Source: Pedobacter gandavensis
GTDB taxonomy: Bacteria; Bacteroidota; Bacteroidia; Sphingobacteriales; Sphingobacteriaceae
Assembly (NCBI RefSeq): GCF_014172405.1
Contig: NZ_WNXC01000004.1
Coordinates: forward strand, 1 to 64,000
Length of the DNA stretch: 64,000 bases
Direction: 5' to 3'
Below the pieces are notes generated by a model. It was not told the origin of the DNA. It ran no database searches and saw nothing but the letters and a program-made list of their open reading frames with translations. This document shows, in pieces, positions 18,464 through 27,673 of the stretch. The stretch's first letter is position 1, and each line of letters begins with the position of its first letter. The position numbers and the translations under genes are program-made.

Positions 18464-20506
18464 TTACCAGATTTTAACACGTTTTTCCGGAGCCAGATAT
18501 AAAGAATCTTTAGGAGTGACTTTGAATGCAGTATACCAATCAGGGATATTTCTTACCACACCGTTTACTCTAAACTGAGCTGGTGAATGTGGATCTGTAC
18601 TTACCTGATTTCTCAGCGACTCATCGTTTGATTTGTTCAACCATACTTGTCCCCAACCAATAAAGACCCTTTGCTCTCCTGTGAAACCATCCATTACCGG
18701 TGCTGGTTTACCATTCAAGCTCGCTTTATAGGCTTTTAATGCGATGCTTAAACCACCTAGATCGCCGATGTTCTCTCCCAAGGTAAATTCACCATTTACT
18801 TTTAAGTCCGGGAATACTTTAAATGCACTATACTGTGCAATCAAAGCCTGAGTTCTCTTTTTAAACTCTTGGTTATCCTTTGGAGTCCACCAGTTACGCA
18901 TCACGCCATCACCGTCGAAAGTACTTCCCTGATCATCAAAACCATGTCCAACCTCATGACCAATTACCGCACCAATACCACCATAATTTACTGCATCTTC
19001 CGCGTTCATATCAAAGAAAGGAGGTTGTAAGATCGCCGCAGGGAATACAATTTCATTCATTGTCGGGTTGTAATAAGCATTCACCGTTTGAGGCGTCATA
19101 CCCCACTCTGAGCGGTCTACTGGTTTACCCAATTTATTCAGGTTACGGTAGTATTCGAACTCAGCTGAACGTTTCTCATTTCCATAAAGGTCATGTTTAA
19201 CCACTTTCAATGAAGAATAATCTCTCCATTTATCAGGATATCCGATTTTCGGAGTGAACTTACTGATTTTCACTAAAGCTTGTTTTTTAGTCTCCGGACT
19301 CATCCAATCCAGTGCTTTAATACTAGCCTCATAGGATTTCAACAAGTTATCCACCAGTTTCATCATACGCTCTTTCGCAGCAGGTGGGAAATGCTTTTCA
19401 ACATATAATTTACCAACCATTTCACCCAGACTATTGTTTACTACGTCTACCGCCCGGCGCCATCTTGGTTTCTGCTCTTTTACTCCATAAAGTGTTTTAG
19501 CATAGAAATCAAAATTTTCCTCATCAATAGTGGTAGTCAAAGCAGAACCGGCTCCTGTCAAGGCACTCCATTTTAAATACGTTTTCCAAGTGTCCAGTGG
19601 TGTATTTTTGAAGATCGTATTCAGATCTTTAGTGTATGCTACCTGGGTAATTACCAAACTATCCTGATTTTTAACCCCAGCTTCTGACAATAAAGTATTC
19701 CAATCAAAATCAGGAGTCAATTTATTCAAATCTTTAATGGCATATTTATTATATAAACCCGCCATATTTCTGGTTTCCTCTTTTTTCATGTGCTTAGCAG
19801 CGATTGAAGTCTCCAGAGCCATAATTTGACTTGCTTTTGCTTTCCCATCTGCTACACCTGCCAGGGTTAACATCTTTTCAATGTGCGCAACGTATTTACT
19901 GCGGATTTCCTTTGATTTAGCATCTTGAAGCAGATAATACTCTCTTTCTGGTAAACCTAGACCACCTTGCCAGGTATACAACATATATCTTTTAGGATCT
20001 TTAAAGTCTTCAATAACACCTACACTAAAAGGGATATAGTTTCCAATTTTATTGGCATAAGCGAAATAAGCAGCAAGGTCTTTATTGGAGGCAATGCCAT
20101 CGATCTTTTTGAATTCAGCCTGCATTGGTGCTAATCCAATAGAATCACGAACTTTCATGTTCATGTAGGAATCATAGAAATCGCCAATCTTTTGCTGATC
20201 AGATCCATCCGCAGACTTATCTTTAGCTGCATTTTCGATGATTTCCTTGACATCTTCCTGCGCTTTGTCATTCACAATGGCACCTGCACCATAAGAAGAT
20301 TTATCAGCAGGAATCTTCGTGTTTTTAATCCAGGTTCCATTCACGTATTCCATGAAATTATTTCCTGGAGCCACTGTGGTATCCATGTTTTTAAGTACAA
20401 TTCCTGAATGCAATTCAGTGCTTTTGTCGGAATTACTACAAGCTGAGAGCAGCAACATAGATCCTGCAACCACCTGGATTCCAATCGATTTTTTGATATT
20501 TATCAT
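18464..20506 (-). CDS. M13-family metallopeptidase (PepO/neprilysin-like), lipoprotein
   Basis: Zinc endopeptidase of the M13 (neprilysin) family, likely anchored in the envelope. The N terminus has a lipoprotein signal with Cys at LLLSACSN. The 680-residue protein has the M13 N-terminal cap domain and catalytic domain: NAYYNPTMNEIVFPAAILQPP, the zinc motif GHEVGHGFDDQG (His517, Glu518, His521), and the third zinc ligand in GENIGDLGG. The family C terminus is VNGVVRNIPDWYTAFKV ending RVKIW (many M13 members end in a CxVW-type motif). It is monocistronic. Substrates are probably peptides; the exact role is unknown. Confidence 0.93.
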   Translation of the reverse strand: MINIKKSIGIQVVAGSMLLLSACSNSDKSTELHSGIVLKNMDTTVAPGNNFMEYVNGTWIKNTKIPADKSSYGAGAIVNDKAQEDVKEIIENAAKDKSADGSDQQKIGDFYDSYMNMKVRDSIGLAPMQAEFKKIDGIASNKDLAAYFAYANKIGNYIPFSVGVIEDFKDPKRYMLYTWQGGLGLPEREYYLLQDAKSKEIRSKYVAHIEKMLTLAGVADGKAKASQIMALETSIAAKHMKKEETRNMAGLYNKYAIKDLNKLTPDFDWNTLLSEAGVKNQDSLVITQVAYTKDLNTIFKNTPLDTWKTYLKWSALTGAGSALTTTIDEENFDFYAKTLYGVKEQKPRWRRAVDVVNNSLGEMVGKLYVEKHFPPAAKERMMKLVDNLLKSYEASIKALDWMSPETKKQALVKISKFTPKIGYPDKWRDYSSLKVVKHDLYGNEKRSAEFEYYRNLNKLGKPVDRSEWGMTPQTVNAYYNPTMNEIVFPAAILQPPFFDMNAEDAVNYGGIGAVIGHEVGHGFDDQGSTFDGDGVMRNWWTPKDNQEFKKRTQALIAQYSAFKVFPDLKVNGEFTLGENIGDLGGLSIALKAYKASLNGKPAPVMDGFTGEQRVFIGWGQVWLNKSNDESLRNQVSTDPHSPAQFRVNGVVRNIPDWYTAFKVTPKDSLYLAPEKRVKIW

Positions 20507-20573
20507 AAAAAAATAATATAGGTATATATCAAATTTAACAAAAGATATGGAATCCCCGGTCAGGCTCCAGAAA

Positions 20574-21032
20574 TTAGCGTAATGCGATAAAGATATCGAC
20601 TTCTGCTATTTCAGGCTGCTGTGCTTTTCCGCCATAGACTTCGAAATCAGTCGTATACGCACGGGATACTCCTGATTTCCAAATGGCTAACCAGCCATTA
20701 AACACTAACCCCTCGTTCATATTTCCTTTCAGCACATGTTTTTGATAGGGGCCGGCAGCAATGGTTACGCCTCGCATTCCTACAGGAATTTGATCTAGGT
20801 TCCGAACCGCATATCCGATCAATGTGGTGTAAGGCTGGGTATAGTCTCCTTCATAATCGGTGTAAACGCTATAGACCTCATCACCAACTTTATTTTCAAG
20901 TTTTGACGCAATATTTTCAGTACTAAACCTCATCCATAATTCAGGAATATCAATTGCGGCTTTACCTGGTGCATTACTGGTTCTTACAGCAATACCCACT
21001 ACAAAAAAGGGATCTAGTGTTATCTTTTCCAT
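20574..21032 (-). CDS. GyrI-like / effector-binding domain protein
   Basis: A 152-residue stand-alone GyrI-like (AraC-type effector-binding) domain, with no DNA-binding region attached. The fold is recognised from FVVGIAVRTSN near the start, AAIDIPELWMRF, VYSVYTDYEGDYTQPYTTLIGYAV, the VTIAAGPYQKHV segment and GWLAIWKSGVSRAYTTDFEVYGG near the end. Related proteins bind or hydrolyse small hydrophobic or electrophilic compounds, or bind gyrase. It lies upstream of and divergent from the metallophosphoesterase. The ligand is unknown. Confidence 0.8.
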   Translation of the reverse strand: MEKITLDPFFVVGIAVRTSNAPGKAAIDIPELWMRFSTENIASKLENKVGDEVYSVYTDYEGDYTQPYTTLIGYAVRNLDQIPVGMRGVTIAAGPYQKHVLKGNMNEGLVFNGWLAIWKSGVSRAYTTDFEVYGGKAQQPEIAEVDIFIALR

Positions 21033-21244
21033 TTTATAATTTTCTTATGATTTGTGCTGCGAATTTAAATGAAGAGATGACAACCCTATGTCAGCAGCCC
21101 TTTGTTTAACACTATAATGTCAACAATTGATCGAAATCTTGCCCTGGATATGATCTCCCCTTTAAATTTACGTTAAATATTTAGTCCTTAATGCTCACTT
21201 AACATGAAGCCCATAACTTCATAGTAAATCAAAAACACAGGACG

Positions 21245-22372
21245 ATGATCAGTACAAAGATTCTTTATAAAGCAGTATTAAAAAAAGATCAGGTAGATGA
21301 CAGTCATACTTTCCAACCATTGCCATTACCATCGGGAAGCTACCCTTACCGTCTAAATCTGGAGCAACAATCCGGTACTAGAAAGCCACAGATGATGTTT
21401 CACATGGTGGGTGATACCGGCGGATTTAAGCAACCAGATTTGCAGAAACAAATCGCCAGCCAAATGGCTCAACAGTATTTACAAGCCGCTTGCCCGGAAG
21501 AGCGCCCTTCTTTTTTATATCATTTAGGAGATATTGTTTATCATTTCGGCGAGCCTGATCAATATCAAGATCAGTTTTTGAAACCATATGAAAGTTACCC
21601 TGGGCCTATTTACGCCATTGCAGGAAACCACGATACAGATGTAAATCCCAATGCAGTAGAACGTCAGGAGCCTCTTGAAGCATTCTATACCGCCTTTTGT
21701 AACACCTGTCCTGCTACTCTTCATTTTGGAACAGGAGTATCTAGAAAAAGTCAGGTACAGCCAAATGTGTATTGGACAATGGAAAGCCCTTTAGCCACGA
21801 TTATCGGTCTGCATACCAATGTACCTAAGTTTGGCTGCATTAAAAAAGAGCAACAAGATTGGTTTATTAAAGAGCTGAAACATGCTGCAAAATACAGCCC
21901 AGAAAAAGCGATCATTGTATGTATGCATCATGCCCCATACTCGGCAGATGTAAACCATGGATCCAGTATGCCAATGGTTGAGTTTTTAGAAGCTTCATTT
22001 GCAGCAGCGGGTGTAAAACCCGACGTGATTTTCAGTGGCCATGTTCACAATTACCAGCGCTTTACCAAGCATTATCCCGATGGGAAAACCCTCCCATTTG
22101 TAGTTGCAGGAGCGGGGGGATTCGACGAACTTCATGCTTTAGCTGATCCGGAAGAACCTAGCTACCATACCGAGAACGAATTATTCGATCAGGTGATCCT
22201 GGAAAACTATTGCGATAACCGACATGGTTTCCTAAGAATTGCCATTGAAAAAACACCTTTTAAATTTACCATCAAGGGAGAATACTATACAATTTCCACT
22301 GAAGATCATGGAAATAATGATCAAGAGGCACGATTATTCGATGAATTCACGGTGGATCTTACCGGCAGGTAA
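21245..22372 (+). CDS. Calcineurin-like metallophosphoesterase
   Basis: A binuclear-metal phosphoesterase of 375 residues without a signal peptide. Metal-binding motifs run in order: MVGDTGGF (Asp57, a Gly replacing the more usual DxH His), HLGDIVYHFGE, AGNHDTD, CMHHAPYS and FSGHVHNYQRF. The purple-acid-phosphatase-like GHVHNYQR ending suggests that branch. The substrate is unknown. It ends 65 bases before the ECF sigma gene with no strong terminator between them. Confidence 0.85.
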   Translation: MISTKILYKAVLKKDQVDDSHTFQPLPLPSGSYPYRLNLEQQSGTRKPQMMFHMVGDTGGFKQPDLQKQIASQMAQQYLQAACPEERPSFLYHLGDIVYHFGEPDQYQDQFLKPYESYPGPIYAIAGNHDTDVNPNAVERQEPLEAFYTAFCNTCPATLHFGTGVSRKSQVQPNVYWTMESPLATIIGLHTNVPKFGCIKKEQQDWFIKELKHAAKYSPEKAIIVCMHHAPYSADVNHGSSMPMVEFLEASFAAAGVKPDVIFSGHVHNYQRFTKHYPDGKTLPFVVAGAGGFDELHALADPEEPSYHTENELFDQVILENYCDNRHGFLRIAIEKTPFKFTIKGEYYTISTEDHGNNDQEARLFDEFTVDLTGR

Positions 22373-22437
22373 GATTCAACTGCCTGCCTGCCCTTCTGTT
22401 TTCTTGTTTATTTTTTATAACATTGGGCGGGATATTC

Positions 22438-23046
22438 ATGGAAATACAAAGATTGGAGCAACTGGAAGACAAGGAACTACTCATTAAATTGAAAGAGGGA
22501 GATGAGCTTGCATTTGTAAAAATCTACAATCAGTACCGAAATAAGGTGTATAACTATGCTTATCAGCTCAGCAAATCCGCAGATACAGCCGAAGAGATTG
22601 TTCAGGAAGTATTTATCAGGCTTTGGCAAAAACGCGGACAAATCAATACCGACCTCTCTTTTTCAGGGTATATTAAAAAAATTACGTTAAATCATGTGCT
22701 AAATCACCTGAAAAAGGTGGCTCGTGAAAAGGCTTTACAGGAAGAAGTATTCCATCATATTTCGGGCAACACGGGCCGGGCTGAGGACCATTTACTAGAA
22801 AAAGAACTTCGAAAAGTCTATGAGGAGGCAATTGCACAACTTCCTGCACAGAAAAAACTGATTTATCATCTGGTTCGTTCTGAAGAACTCAGTCATGAGG
22901 AAATCGCTATAAAACTAAATATCTCCAAAAATACGGTCAAAAATCACATGGTGGAGGCCAGCAAATTTGTCAGGGAATATGTCCGCAAAAACGGAGGGGT
23001 AATCTGTTTTATCCTCGCTTCTTCAAATTATTTTCATTCCAACTAG
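22438..23046 (+). CDS. ECF RNA polymerase sigma factor, FecI-like
   Basis: A 202-residue ECF sigma factor of the Bacteroidota FecI-like group, expected to direct transcription of the receptor locus downstream. ATG 22438 is chosen over an in-frame TTG at 22423. Region 2 covers DELAFVKIYNQYRNKVYNYAYQLSKSADTAEEIVQEVFIRLWQKR; region 4 has ELSHEEIAIKLNISKNTVKNHM. After region 4 is a hydrophobic tail (GGVICFILASSNYF), a feature shared with the other FecI-type factor in the window. It is followed 35 bases later by its likely anti-sigma FecR gene. Confidence 0.92.
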   Translation: MEIQRLEQLEDKELLIKLKEGDELAFVKIYNQYRNKVYNYAYQLSKSADTAEEIVQEVFIRLWQKRGQINTDLSFSGYIKKITLNHVLNHLKKVAREKALQEEVFHHISGNTGRAEDHLLEKELRKVYEEAIAQLPAQKKLIYHLVRSEELSHEEIAIKLNISKNTVKNHMVEASKFVREYVRKNGGVICFILASSNYFHSN

Positions 23047-23081
23047 TCCTACCTAACATTACAGTTGTATGGTAAGTAGTC

Positions 23082-24104
23082 ATGGAAGAAAAAGAAGAAC
23101 TAACCCATCTATATCAATTGTATTTGAACAACCGCTGTACAGCGGAAGAGTTGAATCGTTTCTTTAACCTTATCAATAAGGGAAAGGAGGAGGAAAACCT
23201 CGTTCAACTGTTGTCGGTCACCTGGGATCAAACCCCTCTGGTGCCGGAAAATGGATTGCTGCCTTATTTTCTCCCGAAAGAAAATCAAAAGCAACGCACA
23301 ACAATTCCAAGTCCAAATGTTAATCGCTCAAATATCCCTCCGCAAAAACTATATCCAATGCTCAGGTATGTTGGGGCTATTGCAGCCATACTACTTCTGC
23401 TTTGTACCATTTACTTCTACCGCACTGAATTTTGGAGCAATATCCCACAAGGGTCAAAAATGGAAATCGCAAGCGTTACCCATGATCGCAGGCAATTCCA
23501 ACTTCCAGATGGCACAAAAGTATGGCTAAGTCCACATAGTAAATTAACCTACCCAGCTAGTTTTGATGGCAATAACCGTTTGGTAAACCTGGAAGGAGAA
23601 GCTTTTTTTGAAGTGGCTCATGATGCCAACCAACCTTTTATCATCAAATCAGGAAAAGTAAGCACCCGGGTTTTAGGTACAAGTTTCAGCTTATCTGCCT
23701 ATCCTAATGAGGAAGATGTCCAGATTACCCTGCTTAGTGGAAAAGTTGCGGTATCGCTGGATGGGCAAGGAAAAGCCAAAGAAGCTATCATTACTGCCAA
23801 TCAGCGCGTATCTGTCGATAAAAAACAGGAAACCATCAGCACTATAAATTTCCCGGATGCCCAAGATTTTCTGGACAGACGTTTAGGGCTTTTCGACTAT
23901 AAGGGAGCACTGTTATCGGAAGTAATTGAAGATCTGGAGATGCAATACCAACTGCAAATCAGCCTTTCTCCGGAGCTGCAAAACCACCGCTTTTATGGTC
24001 ATTTGAATATGAACACCGCAATCACACAAACCCTACAAAAACTTTGTACTGTGATGGAAGTTAGTTGGGAAAAAAATGGAGGGCAGTATGTAATCAAAAA
24101 ATAA
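23082..24104 (+). CDS. FecR-family anti-sigma / sigma regulator
   Basis: An inner-membrane FecR protein that senses the loaded TonB receptor and controls the ECF factor. Of 340 residues, about 1-85 are cytoplasmic and a single membrane helix is at YVGAIAAILLLLCTIYFY. The periplasmic FecR domain follows (RRQFQLPDGTKVWLSPHSKL, NLEGEAFFEVAHDANQPFII, VLGTSFSLSAY, VTLLSGKV-like). A C-terminal DUF4974-type domain (LGLFDYKGALLSEVIEDLEMQY) usually contacts the receptor's STN domain. It lies between the sigma factor and the receptor, the standard order. Confidence 0.92.
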   Translation: MEEKEELTHLYQLYLNNRCTAEELNRFFNLINKGKEEENLVQLLSVTWDQTPLVPENGLLPYFLPKENQKQRTTIPSPNVNRSNIPPQKLYPMLRYVGAIAAILLLLCTIYFYRTEFWSNIPQGSKMEIASVTHDRRQFQLPDGTKVWLSPHSKLTYPASFDGNNRLVNLEGEAFFEVAHDANQPFIIKSGKVSTRVLGTSFSLSAYPNEEDVQITLLSGKVAVSLDGQGKAKEAIITANQRVSVDKKQETISTINFPDAQDFLDRRLGLFDYKGALLSEVIEDLEMQYQLQISLSPELQNHRFYGHLNMNTAITQTLQKLCTVMEVSWEKNGGQYVIKK

Positions 24105-24211
24105 ATGTCCGGCTTCCATCAAAGAAAACCGGACAAATACCTAAATCAATTTAAAAATGCCCGAGCCTTGAGAACTTATGGGCAGATAAAATCAATATTT
24201 AATATAAAGTT

Positions 24212-26857
24212 ATGAAAAAATACGGACCTAAAAGGTTCCTGGCTGTTATCGCCTTAATGTTACTATTTGTACTCCTGATGCAATTAACAACCCATGCACA
24301 AACACCATTGGAGAAGCGTCTGACCATCAATCTAAAAGAAGAACCTATAAAAACCGCGCTAGATAGGATCAGTAAGCTAGCTCAGGTAAAATTCACTTAT
24401 AATGAGCAGGTCGCTAATAGCACCATAAAAGTTTCCGTCGATGCAAAAAATAAAACCTTAAATGAAGTACTGAGTACGGCACTTTCAGGTCAGCCTTTTA
24501 AATTCAATGTCCTGGACCAGGAAATTCACCTGCAATATGACCCGACGAAAGCAAAAAAGCCGGTAGCCGATCCGGCGGCAAATCCGGGGAAAAACATAGA
24601 AAAATACAGCCTAAGTGGCACAATCTCTTCTTCTAAAACCGGAGAAACACTGATCGCAGCTACGGTACGCTGGGTAGGAACCAAGGTTGCAACCATCAGT
24701 AATGAATATGGTTTTTACACGATCTCCTTACCCCAAGGAAAACAACAAGTAGAGGTCTCTGCAATTGGTTTCCGCAGCCTCATCAAAACAGTCGCCCTGA
24801 ATGGCCCAATACGCTTGAACTTCGCTTTAGAAGAAGATGCAAATGAACTGGAAACAGTGAGCATTACCTCTAGCCCAACAAAAAGAAGTATAGATAACCC
24901 ACAGATGGGCATGGAGCGCATTAACCTCAAGGAAACGAAAAATATCCCTATGGTATTGGGGGAGCGTGATGTGATCAAAACTTTGCAGCTTCTACCGGGT
25001 GTAAAGTCCTCAGGAGAAGGTTCTGGAGGCTTTTTTGTCCGCGGAGGAAGCGCAGACCAGAACATGATCCTCCTGGACGAAGCCCCGGTTTATGGCGCCT
25101 CCCACCTCCTGGGTTTCTTTTCTACTTTCAACTCAGACGCCATCAAAAACGTAACACTTTATAAAAGTGGGATGCCTGCGCAATATGGCGGCGGACTTTC
25201 TTCAGTGATGGATGTAAAAATGAACGATGGAAATCTTCAAAAATTCGGCGTAAGTGGTGGCGTAGGGATGATTGCTGCCCGGTTAAATGTAGAAGGTCCA
25301 ATACAAAAAGAAAAATCCTCTTTCCTGATTTCTGCCCGGAGAACCTATCTCGATGCTTTCTTAAAATTATCAAAAGATTCGACCATTCGAAACAGTAGCC
25401 TCTATTTTTACGATGTAAATGCCAAAGCCAATTACATTCTGGGTGATAAAGACCGACTTTATATATCTGGTTATTTTGGTAGAGATGTATTGTCTGCGGA
25501 CAAACTAGCCGGGATCAACTGGGGGAATGCAACCGCAACACTTCGCTGGAATCACCTCTTTAGCAGCAAACTATTCTCCAACACTTCCCTGATTTTCAGT
25601 AACTATAATTACAAAATCACTTCAGATGAAGAAGAAAGCTCCTTGTCTTTATTCTCTCAAATCAGAGATTTTAATTTTAAAGAAGACCTGCAGTGGTATA
25701 TCAACGATAAAAATACCCTGAGCTTTGGTCTAAATTCCATCTACCATACCATCAAACCTGGAGAAGTAAGGGCAGAAGGTAATTCTGGTCTGGTTTCGCA
25801 GGATCTTGAAAACCGATACTCCCTGGACAACGCCATTTACGCGAGTAATACCTGGAAGGTAACTGAAGGCTTCAGCCTGACTTACGGATTACGCTTATCG
25901 GCATTTAGCATCCTGGGTAGGGGCACCTATTATGAGCTAAATAATGCTGGCCAGGTGATTGGAGAAACGACCTATAAAAGGGCTGAGGTGGTAAAAACCT
26001 ATGTCAATCTGGAACCAAGAGTTGCTGCATCCGTTCAACTCAGTGAGTCCGCTGCTATAAAAGCGTCCTACGTACGTAATTCACAAAACTTACACCTGAT
26101 TTCCAACTCCAATTCTGCTTCGCCGGTAGACCGTTGGACAGCTAGCACCAATATTATTAAACCAGAACTTAGTGATCAGCTGTCCTTAGGTTATTATAAA
26201 AACCTGGCCGGAGACCGTTATGAGCTTACCGTAGAAACCTATTACAAAGATCTAAAAAACCAGATCGATTACCGAAATGGGGCCGATATATATACCAACA
26301 AACCTATAGAAACACAATTGCTTTTTGGTAAGGGACGTGCTTACGGAGTAGAGTGGCTATTGAAAAAGAAAACAGGAAGACTAACCGGTTGGTTGGCCTA
26401 TACCCTTTCCAAATCAGAAAGACAAGTTGATGGCATCAACAACAACCAATGGTACAATACCCGACAAGACCGAACTCATGATATCTCCTTTGTAGCCTTA
26501 TATGAGTTGAGCAAAAAATGGTCTTTATCTGCGAACTGGGTTTTTGCGACTGGTAATGCGGTGACTTTCCCAAATGGGAAGTACACCCTGCTTGGGGAGA
26601 GTTATTTTTATTACTCCGCGAGAAATGCAGATCGTATGCCAGCTTATCACCGTTTGGATTTAGGTGCTACGCACATCTTGAAGAAAAGAAAGAATTTCTC
26701 TTCAGAGCTAAGCTTTAGCTTATACAATGCATATGGGCGATCAAATGCTTATAGAATCGCGTTCCGAGAAAATGAAAAGAATCCCAATTCGACGGAAGCT
26801 GTAATGACCAGCCTCTTCAGGTTCGTTCCTTCCATGTCTTACGATTTCAAATTTTAA
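24212..26857 (+). CDS. TonB-dependent outer-membrane receptor with STN domain
   Basis: An 881-residue outer-membrane transducer/transporter. Signal peptide MKKYGPKRFLAVIALMLLFVLLMQ... ends near THAQ. The order is STN signalling domain (about 35-100), a carboxypeptidase-like beta-sandwich (about 130-210), plug (about 230-360, with GGFFVRGGSADQNMILLDEAPVYG) and a 22-strand-type barrel ending in FVPSMSYDFKF with a terminal aromatic. The STN domain fits signalling through the adjacent FecR and sigma factor. It lacks SusD; instead a DUF4249 lipoprotein follows after 20 bases. This plug type resembles receptors for small ligands, but the substrate is unknown. Confidence 0.92.
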   Translation: MKKYGPKRFLAVIALMLLFVLLMQLTTHAQTPLEKRLTINLKEEPIKTALDRISKLAQVKFTYNEQVANSTIKVSVDAKNKTLNEVLSTALSGQPFKFNVLDQEIHLQYDPTKAKKPVADPAANPGKNIEKYSLSGTISSSKTGETLIAATVRWVGTKVATISNEYGFYTISLPQGKQQVEVSAIGFRSLIKTVALNGPIRLNFALEEDANELETVSITSSPTKRSIDNPQMGMERINLKETKNIPMVLGERDVIKTLQLLPGVKSSGEGSGGFFVRGGSADQNMILLDEAPVYGASHLLGFFSTFNSDAIKNVTLYKSGMPAQYGGGLSSVMDVKMNDGNLQKFGVSGGVGMIAARLNVEGPIQKEKSSFLISARRTYLDAFLKLSKDSTIRNSSLYFYDVNAKANYILGDKDRLYISGYFGRDVLSADKLAGINWGNATATLRWNHLFSSKLFSNTSLIFSNYNYKITSDEEESSLSLFSQIRDFNFKEDLQWYINDKNTLSFGLNSIYHTIKPGEVRAEGNSGLVSQDLENRYSLDNAIYASNTWKVTEGFSLTYGLRLSAFSILGRGTYYELNNAGQVIGETTYKRAEVVKTYVNLEPRVAASVQLSESAAIKASYVRNSQNLHLISNSNSASPVDRWTASTNIIKPELSDQLSLGYYKNLAGDRYELTVETYYKDLKNQIDYRNGADIYTNKPIETQLLFGKGRAYGVEWLLKKKTGRLTGWLAYTLSKSERQVDGINNNQWYNTRQDRTHDISFVALYELSKKWSLSANWVFATGNAVTFPNGKYTLLGESYFYYSARNADRMPAYHRLDLGATHILKKRKNFSSELSFSLYNAYGRSNAYRIAFRENEKNPNSTEAVMTSLFRFVPSMSYDFKF

Positions 26858-26877
26858 ACTCCCAAAAGATTAACTAC

Positions 26878-27672
26878 ATGAAAAACATATCCTATTTGTT
26901 ATTATTAATACCTGTATTATTAGGTTCCTGTGATAAGGTAATCGATTTAAAATACACGGATAATGAAGTAAAGTACGTGATTGAAGGTACAATAACCAAT
27001 GAGCCTGGTAGCTGCACCGTCTTACTTAGTAAAACCAGAAACTTCAAAGACAGCAATCCCTTTAATGGCTTAAGTGGTGCTTCAGTGAAAATAGAAAACA
27101 ACGGCAATACTTATACGCTATTGGAAGATCGTCCCGGGGTGTATAAACTGGCTACCTTAATAGGTGTTCCTGGTCAAACGTATCAATTGACTGTAAGCGT
27201 CGAGGGTGAAACTTTTAGCGCTTCCAGCAGGATGCCAACGCTAGTTCCTTTTGATGACTTTTACTTGAAACCGAAAGATTTTGATAGCCTGAGGACTATC
27301 ACTTATGTGAAGTATAAGGATCCTGCAAACGAGACAAACTTTTACTGGTTTGAGCTGTTTGTCAATGATAAAAGACAAAGAAACTACAGCTTGATGAACG
27401 ACCAATTCACTCCGGGTCAGGAAGTAACCACGCCAATTATTTTTCAGAATAAAACTGATGATTTGTCAAGGAATTTTAAAAAAGGAGACAAATTAGCGCT
27501 AGAAATGCACAGTATTGATGCTTCTGTTTACCTTTACCTCTTCAGTTTATCTGCTGCAGAAGGCTCTGATAATGGAGCTGCCCCAGCCAATCCACTGAGC
27601 AATTTAAAAGGTGGTGCACTGGGCTTTTTTAGTGCACATACCACACAGAAAAGAACATTAGTGATTCCGTAA
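26878..27672 (+). CDS. DUF4249 lipoprotein
   Basis: A 264-residue lipoprotein with the lipobox at LLGSCDKV. The DUF4249 domain has an Ig-like N-terminal half (VKYVIEGTITNEPGSCTVLLSKT, GASVKIENNGNTYTLLEDRPGVY) and a beta-rich second half. DUF4249 proteins are typical companions of STN-less or STN-bearing TonB receptors in Bacteroidota and may act as surface lids, analogous to SusD, but this is unproven. It starts 20 bases after the receptor gene and its stop is one base from the next ATG, so all three are surely one transcript. Confidence 0.85.
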   Translation: MKNISYLLLLIPVLLGSCDKVIDLKYTDNEVKYVIEGTITNEPGSCTVLLSKTRNFKDSNPFNGLSGASVKIENNGNTYTLLEDRPGVYKLATLIGVPGQTYQLTVSVEGETFSASSRMPTLVPFDDFYLKPKDFDSLRTITYVKYKDPANETNFYWFELFVNDKRQRNYSLMNDQFTPGQEVTTPIIFQNKTDDLSRNFKKGDKLALEMHSIDASVYLYLFSLSAAEGSDNGAAPANPLSNLKGGALGFFSAHTTQKRTLVIP

Positions 27673-27673
27673 G

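Noticed and set aside
22364..22390. A terminator between the metallophosphoesterase and the sigma factor
   Set aside because: Only a 6-bp stem (GGCAGG / CCTGCC) without a consistent T run; too weak to call.
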